Shown: positions 11,183-24,354 of the stretch, in pieces | Position numbering within the stretch: position 1 is the stretch's first letter | Layout of the letters: every line of letters starts with the position of its first letter | DNA from: Bretschneidera sinensis | Taxonomy: Eukaryota > Streptophyta > Magnoliopsida > Brassicales > Akaniaceae | Length of the DNA stretch: 64,000 bases | Direction of reading: 5' to 3' | NCBI GenBank assembly: GCA_023935145.1 | Contig: CM043698.1 | Location: 145,385,625 to 145,449,624, forward strand | Program-made: the position numbers and the translations under genes | Notes under the pieces: model-generated | Databases searched by the model: none | The model's input: the letters and a program-made list of their open reading frames with translations, nothing else | Told to the model about the DNA's origin: nothing

Positions 11183-13853
11183 TTTTGTGTTATTATCATG
11201 ATGAGAAACTATGTTAGGATTTTGATTCAATCTTCTTAGTTATTTGTTCCAGTGAAAGAAAGGTTTTTTGCCCTGCCTCCATCGACCATAAAATATATTT
11301 TTTGGGGGTAACTAAGGTATCTATGCCTTAGATCCGATTAATCTCCATAAACTAATCAAAATTTTGAAATAAATTTCGTGATTGTTGTCCAATATAGTTA
11401 TTTGCACTCAATGGAAAATTGAACCTTTAATTTCCATATCACATAACAATCATAATACCATGTTTTTAACTTCTTTATCTTTTGATTTGGGGCCAAGGGA
11501 AATGATGTTTGGTCTGCTAATCAAATTGTTTCTAGGCCAATTGCAGTGAACTTGAAATAAATGGCAGGTTCAATGATACTGGACAAAACGTGTTTACCAT
11601 GATCTAATTCATCATTATCTTCTACATGAAACTTTGAATACAATGTAAAATGGTCCCTAACCCTTCAATGAATCTTTCTTGTTTATGACCTCACTGCCAG
11701 CTTGCAACCCCATATTTCAAGAGTCCAGATTTTGATGTAGCAACACACACTGGCTATGGTTGTGATGAAGAGAAATCTGAGATGAAAAAAAATGAAGAAA
11801 AAAGGATAGGAAAGTGGAAGAAAAGAAATTATTTTAGGGTGATATTAATATTTTTCATTTATATATATATTTTTAACACTTTTTTTTTGATAATTTGAAA
11901 ATTTTAAACATAATTTAAAAAAGATAACATTTTTCTTTTCAACTTGATGCTAAAAATTTTTGAAAAAAAATGGTAAAAAAATATTTTAAAAAATAGAGAT
12001 GAAAATTTGTAATAACTAAACTCACCTTAATAATCTCATCTCAAAAGAAATAAAAAAAAATAAGCCAAAGAAAAATAAATGTTCAGATCTTATTAGTGTA
12101 GTTGAGCAAACATGATAATAATGTTATTAGCTGTTCAAAATCCAATAGAACAAAAATGAAAATATAAATAGAGATGGGAATAGTTAGGAAGAAATAGAAA
12201 ACCAAGGGAACAAAATTGAATGTGCTGAGACGTTGATGAGCAAAAATGATTGCTGCCCACATATTTTATTTACTTTCTTTCTCTTTGCCGCTCTCTGTTT
12301 ACTAAAAAGTAAGTAATTCTTTCAAATCTGAGCAAGTGTAGCACAGTAGTACAGAGTTGAGAGTACACACAACTCATGATGTACAGTTAACAAAAAGCTT
12401 CCTTTTTTAGTTTTATCTTTTTGAATAAAGTGGGTAATAAACTATTAATAAATCAACTCTAATTTTCTTAGTTTAGGGTTATGTTCTCTTTTTTTATTGT
12501 TTTAAAAAGAGAGTTTTAAGGGTTTAAGACAGAAGGCAAGAGAAGATAAGAGATCACCCTTGAAGATTACATTGAGGTCTGTTCTCTCATCATTTCTTTC
12601 TTAATTCCGCAAATTTGAAGTTTTTTTTTTTCCTGCTAGAATCAGAATTATCATTGTTTAATATAATTTAAGTATCATATCACATAACTACCAATAAGTA
12701 ATCAGAACTGAACCTTTTAGAATATTACTGTTTGTTCGTTATTAGTAGAACAAACAAACATCATTAGAGTAAATTAATGTTAAACCTCAAACTCAGCATC
12801 AGCACTAATCATTTAACAATCGAAGTTTAGGGATTTGACCGAACCACTTTCCTCTTTGGGAAACCATGATTCTCTTTTTCCACACCCAGAAGTATTAGTT
12901 TTTTATTCTCCCAAACCCAGAAGATACTTTTTTCAAATTTTCATTTCATGGCCCCGCGAATTTTTTATATTTATTTTTTGTCCTCTTTCCATGGGGTCAG
13001 CTTCTAAGGCCATGGGTCTGCCACGTCATCCACATAGAATAAAGCGGGAAGATAACGAAGTGCGAGTTAAAGGAGTGGTCTGTGTTTCAAAAAACAAACA
13101 ATAAATAAAGTACCTTCTTACAAAGAGGTAGGACCTAGAGATTATAGAAAACTGTATTCTATATTTACACATGGTATGTGTTTTTTCTCTTGACATTTTG
13201 CTCCTATTTTGTTGCGAAATATATTGAGAATTTATGAGGCTGTGAAGATATTTTTTGGGTTAATAGCACTGCAGCTAATAGTCTTCTGCTGTGTGGTTCT
13301 GTTTTGATCAGATTGGTCTAGTAAAGAGCACAAGATCCTTTCACATTAGAGGTGCCGTATCTTCCTCTTCCTCTCTATCTTACTACATATATGTAATTAT
13401 CTACTATTACATATTTTATATATCGATGGGTTTTTGGTATTGGTGCTGCTTGTGTTGTTTAGTGCTGAAATTTGCATGAGTTTATAGGTGTATATTGTGT
13501 AATGGGTAATTTGGATTTTGTTTACTTGTTTTAAGTTTTAAATGGTACACTTTTCATGATTGGTGGTGGGGATTGTGATGTTGTGTGTGCTGATATTTTG
13601 CATGCTGAAAGTTTATGTATTGCTGTGTGTGACCACAGGGAATGGTGTGACCACAGGGAATGTTGTTCCTATTTCCGAAGTTGATGTGTGTAGCTCGAGG
13701 GGAAGTTGGGTTCTTTTGGCTTTGTGTCAATGAAATGAGTTTTTGATTCAAAATGGTAGTGGCGGAAGTGAAAGAGTGTGCAAGAATTTGGAGAGTTCCT
13801 CCTCTTCTTGGATGTTTATATTGTGGTTTTCATTTAGCTCTAGGTGGATAATA
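11183..13853. other. Spacer and probable 5' region of the SPA-like gene
   Basis: AT-rich sequence without coding signals. A low-complexity block at 11770-12060 resembles the TAACATAATTTGAAAAA-type repeats also seen near 21290 and 49500. The last several hundred bases probably hold the promoter and 5' UTR of the SPA-like gene, perhaps with a leader intron, but I cannot place a transcription start. A tandem pair of TGTGACCACAGGGAATG-like units lies near 13627-13662. Confidence 0.45.
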
Positions 13854-16800
13854 ATGGAGGGTTCTTCTGAGTCTGCTTGGCAGAAATCTGATAGTTCTAG
13901 GGGATTGAATACTTCTGGTGTCTCAGACAGGAATCTAGGGCTGCTGCCTGTTGAAAGAATTGGTCGTTCAGGCGATGCATCCATTGATTTTGGGTCTAGA
14001 AAAGAGAGTGGTAGGGCTTTACTTGCTCACAGTGATAGCCTTAGAAACCAGTTTGGGATAACTAGGGTTTGCGAGGATGAAGTTGCTGCTGACCCTTTTA
14101 TTCGGACCATAGAATGGGGTGATGTTAGCTTGAGGCAGTGGTTGGACAAGCCAGAACGATCTGTTGATGTATTTGAATGCTTGCACATTTTTAGGCAAAT
14201 AGTGGAGATTGTGAATGTAGCACACTCGCAAGGAATTGTTGTTCATAATGTTCGGCCATCATGCTTTGTCATGTCCTCGTTTAACCATATCTCCTTCATT
14301 GAGTCTGCATCTTGTTCAGATTCTGGGTCTGATTCCGTTGAGGATGCATTGAATAGCCAAACTATGGAGGTCAAGGATTTACCCTCTTCCTTTCCCCATG
14401 ACATGGATCAGTGGAAAAGTAGGTTGGGCAGTGAGGATTTTCAACTGGCGGCAACTCCAACAAATGCCTTATCAGAAGCTAGTTGCATGCAGTTGAGCTC
14501 AGAGTATGCAACACATGGATCGTTAGAAGAGAATGAAGAAAATAAGATCCTAGACGGAAGGAGTGTTGAACAAAGAGAAGAAAAGAAACAACCATTTCCA
14601 ATGAAACAGATACTGCTTATGGAGAACAGCTGGTACACTGGTCCTGAAGAGGTTGCTGGTGATCCAAGTACCTGTGCTTCAGATATTTATCGACTGGGGG
14701 TTCTTCTTTTCGAGGTTTGACACAAAAATGAAACATTTCTTATATTATTTATAATATAAGGTAGATAGGGTTTTGTTGTTATTACTAATAGTGATAGATT
14801 CAACTATCATATCTCTGTTAGTTTTTCGTTGTACAATGATGAGAGAGTATTATTTTTGTGCAGTTATTCTGCCCTTTTAGCTCGAGAGAAGAGAAGACGG
14901 GAACTATGTCTAGTTTGAGACATCGAGTTCTTCCCCCTCAGTTGTTGTTGAAGTGGCCAAAGGAAGCTTCATTCTGCTTATGGTTACTGCATCCTGAGCC
15001 AAGTAGTCGTCCAAAGATGGGGTGATTTCTCATTTCAATAGACCTTTTGCATATCCCAGTTTCACTTTCATCTCAATTGCACCCAGACCTACTGCCTGTT
15101 ATTTCTTGCTCTTTAGATTTGGTTTTTATTACCCCTTTCTTCATTTTTTCCAGGGTTGTTGAACATTTTTCTTGATGGCCTCTACTACTCTCCGCGTGCA
15201 TCTTTAAATTTTGTTGACTTACCATTTTTTCTTCTTTTCTAAGTGGTGTTGGATATTGCATTATTCAACTTAGTAGTAGACTACTAGTTATCTACTAGCT
15301 AATTTGATTTATGACTGAGTGGGTATGCTTTTGTGAATCAAGATAGAAACTATTTACTACTATAAGACTATAGTAAGATTTAGTGCTTTGAAGGTGATTG
15401 TGTTCTCTGGTGCTACAATTGGTAGTTTAGATGAACACAGATTGTGAATTCAACATGTTTGTGCATAACAGTTCTATGTCAGCTCTTTTCTTTCTTCTCT
15501 CTTGATTTTAATTTTCAGTTATGAAACATTATGCTGAATTAACAGAAAAGGACTAGACATTTTGACTGGAAGATGGAGAAATTATACAATTCTTTTTAGA
15601 AGGTTCAATATCTTGTAGGTCAAAAGTTAAGAAATTTTGTCATAAAAGTAATCACTGCTTTAGTTTGCATTGGAAGTAAGGATTAAATTTCTAGTGTCTA
15701 ACATGCTTTCTCCCTTTGTTCCATTTTTACGTTTTTAATTGCAGTGAGTTGCTACAGAGTGAGTTTCTTAATGAACCAAGAGATAGTTTGGAAGAACGTG
15801 AAGCAGCAATAGAGCTTAGGGAGAGAGTAGAGGAGCAGGAGTTGTTACTAGACTTCCTGTTATTGATACAACAAAGAAAACAGGAAGCTGCTGATAAATT
15901 GCAAGATACTGTTTCATTTTTGTGTTCTGATATTGAAGAAGTCATTAAGCAGCAAACAATTCTTATGAAACAGGGAGGCTCATACCCAGATCTGGGGAAG
16001 GAAGGTCAGTCAACATCTAATTTAGTGAATATTGATGGAAATGATGACTCTTCAAGCTTGGGGTCTAGAAAACGATTCAGGCAGGGACTTAAGATTCACA
16101 CCACAGAGGAATGTGATGATAATCTAGATGATGGTCTGAAATCAGATACACTCACTGAGTATCAGGAAAGTATTCTTATTAAAAATTCTCGATTGATGAA
16201 GAACTTCAAGAAACTGGAGTCGGCATATTATTTGACAAGATGCAGGCCTATCAGGCCATCAGGAAAAACTTTGGTTAGACATACACCTGTAAGTAGTGAC
16301 GGTAGAGGGTCTATTGTTGTAAATGAAAGAAGTTCTGTCAGTGATTTAGCATCAAAGCAGTATAATGAGGGTAGACAAGGTGGATGGATAAATCCATTTC
16401 TCGAGGGTTTGTGCAAATATCTTTCTTTCAGCAAGCTAAAAGTTAAGGCAGACTTGAAGCAAGGAGATTTGTTAAACTCTTCGAACCTGGTATGCTCTCT
16501 CAGCTTTGACCGTGATGGAGAATTTTTTGCTACAGCTGGTGTAAACAAGAAGATTAAAGTATTTGAATGTGATACAATTATAAATGAAAAGCGTGACATC
16601 CGCTATCCCTTGGTTGAAATGGCTAGTAGGTCAAAACTAAGCAGTATATGTTGGAATAGTTACATAAAAAGCCAAATTGCTTCTAGTAACTTTGAAGGTG
16701 TGGTTCAGGTAGGTCCTGCCTTATGTCTCATTCAAATTTCAGTTTCAGCTGTGTGTCACTTTTATTTCAATCAGTTGCTTAACGTTTTTAGGTATGGGAT

Positions 16801-19800
16801 GTTACAAGAAGTCAAGTTCTCATGGAAATGAGGGAGCATGAGAAGCGTGTATGGTCTATCGACTTTTCATCAGCAGATCCAACGTTGTTGGCTAGCGGGA
16901 GCGATGATGGTTCTGTTAAGCTATGGAGTATCAATCAGGCAATTCTATTTTTGCACTTGGTGGATGTCAGCTTTGAAACTAAATGTACTGCAGTCATCTA
17001 ATTTCTACTCTGTATACTTAATTCTGGATGTATGATAAGTTTTTCCTCTTACTTGGGTTGCTACTGCAGGGAGTAAGTGTTGGTACCATCAAAACAAAGG
17101 CCAATGTCTGCTGTGTCCAGTTTCCCTTGGATTCTGGTCGTTCTGTTGCATTTGGTTCAGCAGATCATAGAATATACTACTATGATCTCCGTAACTCTAA
17201 AATTCCACTGTGCACATTAATTGGACACAATAAAACTGTGAGTTATGTTAAGTTTGTCGATTCAACTACTCTTGTGTCTGCATCCACGGATAACACTCTG
17301 AAGCTCTGGGATTTGTCGATGTTCACATCTCGGGTCATTGATACTCCCCTTCAATCATTCACAGGGCACTTGAATATGAAGGTACATTCACTTTATGTAT
17401 ATATATTCTCTCAAGTCTCATCAATCCTTTAATTTTGTTGTTGTCAGTCCATTCTGTTGTTTGGCTCTTGTTGTTATGAGCTGTTTAAAGTTGCTCTACT
17501 GAGAATGGATGAACTGGGCAAAATTAATATCGTTTCATAAATTTCTAGTTGACTTGTATGAGGTTATTTGCATTTTAAACCTTTTTGGTTGTTTGGCAGT
17601 TGCATGGAAGTGTTAAAACCAACTGAACCAAATATTTATTGCATGTCACAAGATGAAGGGTTTTTATCTCATTTTTTAACCTTAAAATTCCATTTCTCGT
17701 CTTCGTTGATGGGAGTTTGGTGCTTGATTTCTTATATGGACCACTCCTTTCTTTCTTCTTATTTTCATCAGCTAGAAAAAAAAATTCTGGTACTTGGAAA
17801 AGGTCATTTAATGGGTATTATCCAGCTATGGTCCTATCAAAGTGGTTCTTGGGAAGGGTGACTTGGATATTGTCCTACCCTTAGTTATCATAATTTTACA
17901 ATTCATGATTTGATTTGTACGATTCAATTAAATTCAAAACCTAAACGATTTGAATTGGTATGTCAAATTTAAATTAATATTGAATTAGTGCCGAATCTAC
18001 GATTCGTTTCGATTCAATTCATACTCTTTTGCCCAATTCAGTAAAACCTGTACTTTTAGGAAAAAAAAAGTGAGAGAAAAAGTTTAAGGAAAGATGATTA
18101 GAGAAAATAAACATAGTTCATTAGTTTCTCTTTTATAAGTTGTTTTGAAAATTTAGAATTCTAAGACTTTTTGTGATGAAACAAGCAAACCCATATAATA
18201 TTTATATCTTTGAGTTTAATCCGTAATAGTATTAAGTATAGTAATACTATTATTTTATTTTATTACTTTATTACATTATTTATTAATTTATTATATTGTG
18301 CTATCTTAATTGTTTGTTAGATGTTAGCATATTACTGTTATATGACTATAATATGTTAATTAGAGTAGATCATGGTGAGAACATCACTTGCTTAAAGACA
18401 AGCGTCTTTCTAATTAGTCACATGATCATTCAATAAATATTAAAATATTTCCCTTTTAATATATATTATTTATTTTACATTTATACATGTTAAATTAAAT
18501 TGATTTTAAAAATTTGTATTGAATGTTAGGATTCGATTTGATTCTCGATTTGACAACTATGGTCTACCTCAGTGCATACATAAAGATGTCACTCTCAAGA
18601 CTTGAACATGCGCTCTTGTACCATGCATCAATAGTGGTCCCTAAAGCTGCAAGAAGGAAGAATGATTTTATAATGATAGTGCTATAGTTTATTTATCAGT
18701 AATTGTTTTTATTATATGTTGCATTGGTGACACTTTCCATATGGCCTGCTTCTGAGTGATATACCTCTACTCTACATATTTCTTGTACATAATTGTGGTA
18801 ACTTTATTTGATGAGTTGTCAATTTTGATGGCTTTAATTCTGATATACGTTCTTCATACACTAACGGCTTGGTAAAAAAATATCTCGGTTGATTTTTTCT
18901 CGTGTGTTCTAATTGTTGCAGAATTTTGTGGGTTTGTCGGTATCTAATGGTTACATAGCCACAGGCTCAGAAACTAATGAGGTACTCCACATATCATCTT
19001 TGCCATTAATCAGACACATATTTGGAGTGATAGTCTTGTTTCCCTTATGCTTTTAACGTGGCGGCATATGAAGTCCTTTTAGTTCTTTCGTTGTCTACAG
19101 GTTGGTTTATCAGAGCCCGTCATTTGTTCAGTTAGATTATTTCATCATAAAAAAAGCCTGCTTTTGGAGCAGTCGCTGAAAATGGCCTCTTATGAACCCT
19201 AGAAATTAGTATCACTGTATTTCTAAGCAGCAATACTCAAGGACTGTACCTTCTCACCTTTGCATCTCTTAGAATAAGAGTGAAGTGGCAACAAATTGTC
19301 CTGTTTAGTCTCGTATTCATAGATTCTTTCTTTTCTTTTTCATGTTTTTCCTATTTTCCATCAAGCTCAATGAAGCATTAATATATACTAGTTGGGGTTG
19401 GCAACAAGATATTTTTTTCTTTTTTTAACACAAATTAGGGGGAAGAAAGAGAATCTTAATTTTTCCGGAAAAAAAAGATCTGTCATAATCAAATTATTAA
19501 GAAACATCAAATTTTTTTTATGTTCCTTTCAACAGTGAATTGTCGACATCTTTTGCTCATTTTTTTCCGCTAGTGTCTAAGCTTTTCTGTTCCCCTTGCA
19601 TAGAAAATGTATTACTCTATTATTCTGCTGTTTAGTTCATTCTTTTGATGGATTATAGGAAGATGAACAGAAAAGAACCACCAATCATGAATCGTTTTAG
19701 AGTTTCAGGCTTTCATAGAAGATTCAATTTGCAGTGAAAATACTTTTTTGGTTTATGCTTTCCTGGTTTGATTCATTCACGTGTGCTGTGTAACAGGTTT

Positions 19801-19985
19801 TCGTCTACCATAAAGCTTTCCCCATGCCGGCGTTGTCATTCAAGTTTAACAATACAGATCCGCTTTCTGGCCACGATGTGGATGATGCTGCGCAATTTAT
19901 CTCTTCTGTTTGTTGGCGTAACCACTCTTCTACCTTAGTTGCTGCAAATTCCACTGGGAATATCAAAATTTTGGAGATGGTTTAG
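13854..19985 (+). CDS. SPA3/SPA4-type suppressor of phyA-105 related protein
   Basis: Exons: 13854-14714, 14864-15021, 15745-16708, 16792-16938, 17070-17381, 18922-18981, 19797-19985, giving 896 aa. The start MEGSSES was chosen because the clade begins this way; an in-frame ATG at 13743 is probably leader. Order of domains: degenerate kinase-like N-terminus (residues about 80-350, with [16 protein letters not shown] and [12 protein letters not shown], where the HRD-type catalytic loop is replaced), a coiled coil at about 345-410 ([19 protein letters not shown]), then WD40 repeats from about 585 to the end (e.g. [13 protein letters not shown]). SPA proteins pair with COP1 in the CUL4-DDB1 ubiquitin ligase that degrades HY5, CO and other light-signalling factors in darkness. 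Intron 16939-17069 starts with GC instead of GT. The small kinase-like region and length fit SPA3/SPA4 rather than SPA1/SPA2. Confidence 0.93.
17882..18560. mobile_element. Putative TIR element in SPA-like intron
   Basis: A 679-bp AT-rich insert in the 17382-18921 intron. The ends are TAGTTATCA at the left and TGACAACTA at the right (inverted, one mismatch), with repeated GATTCGATT-type subterminal motifs. The TAGTTGTCAAATCG terminus is one I recall as common in non-autonomous plant elements. No clear target-site duplication was found. Confidence 0.45.
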
Positions 19986-20540
19986 TTTTTCCTTCACTCT
20001 CCAAAATCATTGATGATTATTGGTGTCGGGGTAGATAAGGGTAAAAAATAAGGAGAAGAATCTTATATCAGAGAATATTAAGGGTATAGGAATTCAAACA
20101 AAAAACATTTTTGGCAGTAGATGATAGCGGATGCAATGAACATTTAAGGGTGAGAATGTTCTTCATCAAATGTGATGAAATCTATGTAGATAAAAGTTGA
20201 TAAAAAAAGAATATAAAAGTCAGTTATCTTGTATATTTTGTAATGCTAGTAGTTCACAAATCTTACGGGTATCTTTTTTTTTTTCTTTAACTAAAATTGT
20301 TTTAGATAATACCATTTCTTGATGCAAACTGATATGGGAAAATATTTATTACTCCTTTAAGTGAATAGGCCATAAAATGCCTTGTGCAAGTTATGGAAGC
20401 ATTGATTTGTTGAATTCATGGTGTGTTTTGACCATATAAATTATGCTGGTTTTGGTCTCTGTGGTGATATCTTAAGTATTGTGTTCCTTTTCTTTTTTTA
20501 TTTTCTATACATTGGTGGAAAAACGATCGAACCAGGTCTC
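19986..20540. other. SPA-like gene 3' flank
   Basis: Probable 3' UTR followed by spacer. No ORF with family resemblance is visible. Confidence 0.5.
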
Positions 20541-20724
20541 TTAGCTGATGGCAATACCCGGCTGATCCACTGTCGCCTTATGTGCCTCAGTTGGGTTGAG
20601 TTTCTTTTTCTTGAATCTGGCCGTGGGAAATGCGATATGCTTTTGGTCTGATGGTGGTACTGGTAAGGACAAGGGAGTGGCGTAGGAGTTATCCACCACG
20701 ATTTCGCCCTATTGCCATCCCTAA
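20541..20724. mobile_element. Small hAT-like MITE candidate
   Basis: A 184-bp stretch richer in GC than its flanks. It begins TTAGCTGATGGCAATA and ends TATTGCCATCCCTAA, which pair as imperfect terminal inverted repeats. No coding capacity. A target-site duplication is not certain. Confidence 0.45.
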
Positions 20725-21828
20725 TGCCTGGTCTTGATTATCTTCCTTGATCCTCTCAAAATAAATATAGAAAAGAAATTATCTTCCTTGACTTTGAATG
20801 GAATGTCAATTGAACTCCTCAGGATTTTAAAATGCTAGCATTTTCTCACTCTTTGTGGAAAAACAATTTACTCATTTGTCCTTTACTTGACTAACTATAT
20901 GGTGCAGGACTTCAAAATTGTATTAGTCAAGAGTCCACCGATCTTTCTTTTTCACAAGACCAAAATGTATAATGTATTTATTCCTCACAGTTTCTTTTCC
21001 ATTTTTTCTTCTTCCCCTTGTGTGTAAATTGTAAAACCCACACCGTCTCATATAAATTAAACAAATTCACTTTTTTGATTTTGTTAACCATAGTTAAAGG
21101 CTTGAAGCCTATATGTTGGTGAATTGCCGAACCTGAGACAGAAAACACTTTCCCCCCCCTTCTCTGGTCTCTAATTATGATAGGCAAGAATTTAAGACTA
21201 CCCCACTTGTGCTCTTGGATTTGAGGCATTAATCGCATTGAAAAATGTTTTCCATTTTTCATCCCCATTTTCCTTCATAAATAATTTGGACATTTTTAAC
21301 ATAATTTGAAAAACAACACCTATCATCGGCATACACCCATCATCGGCATACACCCCTCACCCCTAAAGAAGGGAAAGAAAGGACAGATAAGTAGTATTTA
21401 GACATAAAACACTAATAATTGGGCATTCGCCGGCCAAAGTCACATGGAGCATGTATCCAAATCCTGTGTAATAAAGCTTTTAAATTCTAAATTCAGAGAA
21501 ACAATGCATCTAAGTATTATGAAGCCCATAGATATGTAAGGAACATACAAAACTGGGAGGTAATAAAGCACTGCAGAGAAGTCTCATGTAAGCCTGAAAA
21601 GTTCTATATAAATTAGAGCCTACCAAAAGGATGATCGGAGCCTACTTCGAACTTTGTATTCTTAAGGTTCTAATGAAACTGATATACCTTTAATTCTAAC
21701 AAGGAACAGAGCCGTCTCAAGCATATTATATTCCTCCCGTCTTGTAGAAAGAGAATTTATTTTCTTCCTCTTTCAATTTTCTGTTCCGAACATGTTTTTC
21801 CATGCAAGCAGAGAACTTCCATTGAATC
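20725..21828. other. Convergent spacer between SPA-like and GT14 genes
   Basis: The two genes converge here, so 3' UTRs of both probably lie at the edges. It holds a perfect two-unit 17-bp tandem repeat (21322-21355, unit ATCATCGGCATACACCC). Nothing else is recognised. Confidence 0.5.
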
Positions 21829-24175
21829 TTATTTACACTGATTTTGACCTACTCTAGCTTCCAAAGCTAGGCTAGCAATTAGCTGACGAAGCCTTTGACC
21901 TCCCGGACCCGGTTTGATCTTGGACGGGTCCCCAACCTTCGAACATTTGGGTTTGCCAGCACACCAACCACCAGGGGTGAAACGTCCATTCGTCCGGCCA
22001 AGTAATTCTCTATCAATCACATCCAAGACAGGGTCATCTTGTTTGAATTTCCTAGCAAATGCAGCACTGCTTGAGATCATTTTGCCAGTGTCATTAAGAG
22101 AGAGGGTGTGCGGGTGCTGTTTAGGGGGAAGGTCCCAAGAAATGTAGTGCAAGTCATGATTGACAGCAGTCTTCGCGTACTCTGGTACATTGCATATAAC
22201 AGTCTGAAAATAAGATTCAGGAGAGGAGACAAAATTTGTGTAATACATAAGCAGGGTCCTTGGTAGATTATCCCAACCCCAAATGCAGTACTCTACAAAC
22301 GAACGTGAGAGAAGCATCCACGCCGAACCTGAAATACCACTGGATGTTATTTAATGGTATAGAATCAATTTCTTATACAATTACGACCAAAGTACAGAAT
22401 GGAGTAAAGTTCAAGGATTTAATCCTATTGGAATTGTGAAGCTTTAATTAAGTTAGAAATTAGATGCATACATATTTGAACAATGAACTTCATTGAAATC
22501 CATTTTTGAGTGACTGAAGTCTAACCCATGCCCAAACTTCAGAACTCTTCTTCTGAAAAGAGCAAGAAATGCAACAAAATGCGGTCTCCAGAATCCACCT
22601 TTATGACAAAAGAGCTGATTGATGTTTTTTTTCTTTTTTCTTTTTTGGCAGAGGAGACTGAAGTGTCATAAGAATCCCAAACATGCAGGTGACTACTAGA
22701 ATCCTCCCTAATGGGTGATATTTCAAGCTTTGAAATTAATAGAATGGACATGTTTCGACTTCAACTAAAAAGAAAATACACCCTTTAAGCAACTCCTTCA
22801 ATTTTTATGTATCACATGCCTTTTATAGGAATTTTCGGAAAGAACTGCCTCATATCTTGAAACTAAGAACAAATTTGGTATGTACTTCTGCCGTCAATTT
22901 CCATGTCAAATAAAACCCAGAAAACGACCACAAAAGTCAAATTCTAGTTGCCAATAAAAGTCATAACACTTCAAAATTTGCATTTGCTCCTAGATGGAAG
23001 AAAATTCTTATCAATAAAAAGAGACCAATATATAAGTAGTAATTAAGGTAATATTGGACTAGAACTACATACTTGATGAGAAGAACATAGAACTCCATTG
23101 TTTCAGCCTTATTGAGACATTGCAATTTTTAGTTACCCGTATTTGTAAGATATCAAAAATCAGTGAACAATGATATCACTGAGTCATGAATGACAAAGAA
23201 AATTAGGTGATTGGTGGAACACTAACCAGTAAATAATTTAAAGGCCGTTGGCAAATTTCTTCTTGGTGTGACCCAGAATACATCTGACTTGTTTGACAGG
23301 TAGAGCCCAGGGTCAACAATCAAAGGCCTTGCCCGCTTCTCCCTGCACAACACAATCATTTTATGTATGACAAATGAGAATATATATTCACACACACACA
23401 CAGAGAAAGGGAGAGCTTACTCTTTCCAACCTAGCTGGCTTGTGTGCTCAATGAAATTGAGGTCTCGGTTCAAATTTGAAAATGTGTCAAGAAGATCTGC
23501 ATATTGCAAGCTAATTAATCAGACCAATATTTACTGCAGAAGCAATACTCATTCCCCAAAAAGAAATGGCTAAAATATAGAGGTAGAATGTAGAGACTAA
23601 CCATCTTGAGTCACAAGAGGATAATCTGAAGCACTGAGATTGATAAACCAATCCCAATCTGCACTTCTCTTGAGAAGGATGGCACAAGCATGAAGAGTAT
23701 TAGAGACCATGGTGGGTCCTCTATAAGTAACCAGATTAGCCTTGGGGATCATGTAAACATTGCCAACCTTGCTATAAACTGGGTCATTTTTCACTCGAGA
23801 AGCTAGCTCCAATCTTTCTTCTGTCTGCGATTCAAGGTCCAAATGAACAACGTATTGATTCCGTGGATGATACAGCGCTTGAAGAGTTCTCCAAAGCTTT
23901 TCCAAGTCACCCTTTGACCCAGAAACCAAATAAGCAAAGCGAGGAATTCTAGGACCATAAGGAGGAGGTGGAGATTGTCCAACCTTCGATTCAGCAAAAT
24001 CTGGCCTTATTTGGTTTGTTGACAGACGAGATGGGAGGATCGAAAAGATTGAATTGATTGTGTGAAGCGAAGAGACAAGACCCATGTTGAAGTATGTTGC
24101 AAGAAGGAATACAAATACAAGGGAGCTTATCACGAGGGGAAATACCCATCTTTTCTCCAAGTTTAGGTACCCCAT
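21829..24175 (-). CDS. GT14 family beta-glucuronosyltransferase-like protein (GlcAT14-like)
   Basis: Exons on the minus strand: 24175-23602, 23496-23421, 23342-23227, 22328-21829; GT-AG throughout and in phase, giving 421 aa. It is a type II membrane protein: short cytosolic start MGYLNLEKRW, one membrane segment at about residues 12-29, a Pro-rich stem, then the Core-2/I-branching domain from about residue 78 (FAYLVSGSKGDLEKLWRTL, VVHLD, DWDWFINLSASDYPL, DLNFIEHTSQLGWK, GSAWMLLSRSF). The C-terminus GGWCAGKPKCSKVGDPS is typical of plant members. Arabidopsis GlcAT14A-C add glucuronic acid to beta-1,3/1,6-galactans of arabinogalactan proteins in the Golgi and are of similar length. The donor and acceptor of this paralogue are inferred, not shown. 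Its probable Arabidopsis counterpart by order is At1g53100. Confidence 0.92.
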
Positions 24176-24354
24176 TACAAAACCTTATCATGGATTCGAT
24201 TGATAAACCTCAAATCCCAATTTGGCTCAATCACCAATTCATCAAACCTTGATATTGGGATTGAACAACAAACAACAACATTCACTTATACCGTGATATT
24301 CGGCAGATCAATATCTTCTTCTTGAATAATCCAAAATTCAGACTTTGAATGTAG

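Noticed and set aside
13743..13853. In-frame upstream ATG of the SPA-like gene adding 37 residues
   Set aside because: The family usually begins with MEGSS-like residues, and the added stretch has no resemblance to the clade. Treated as leader.
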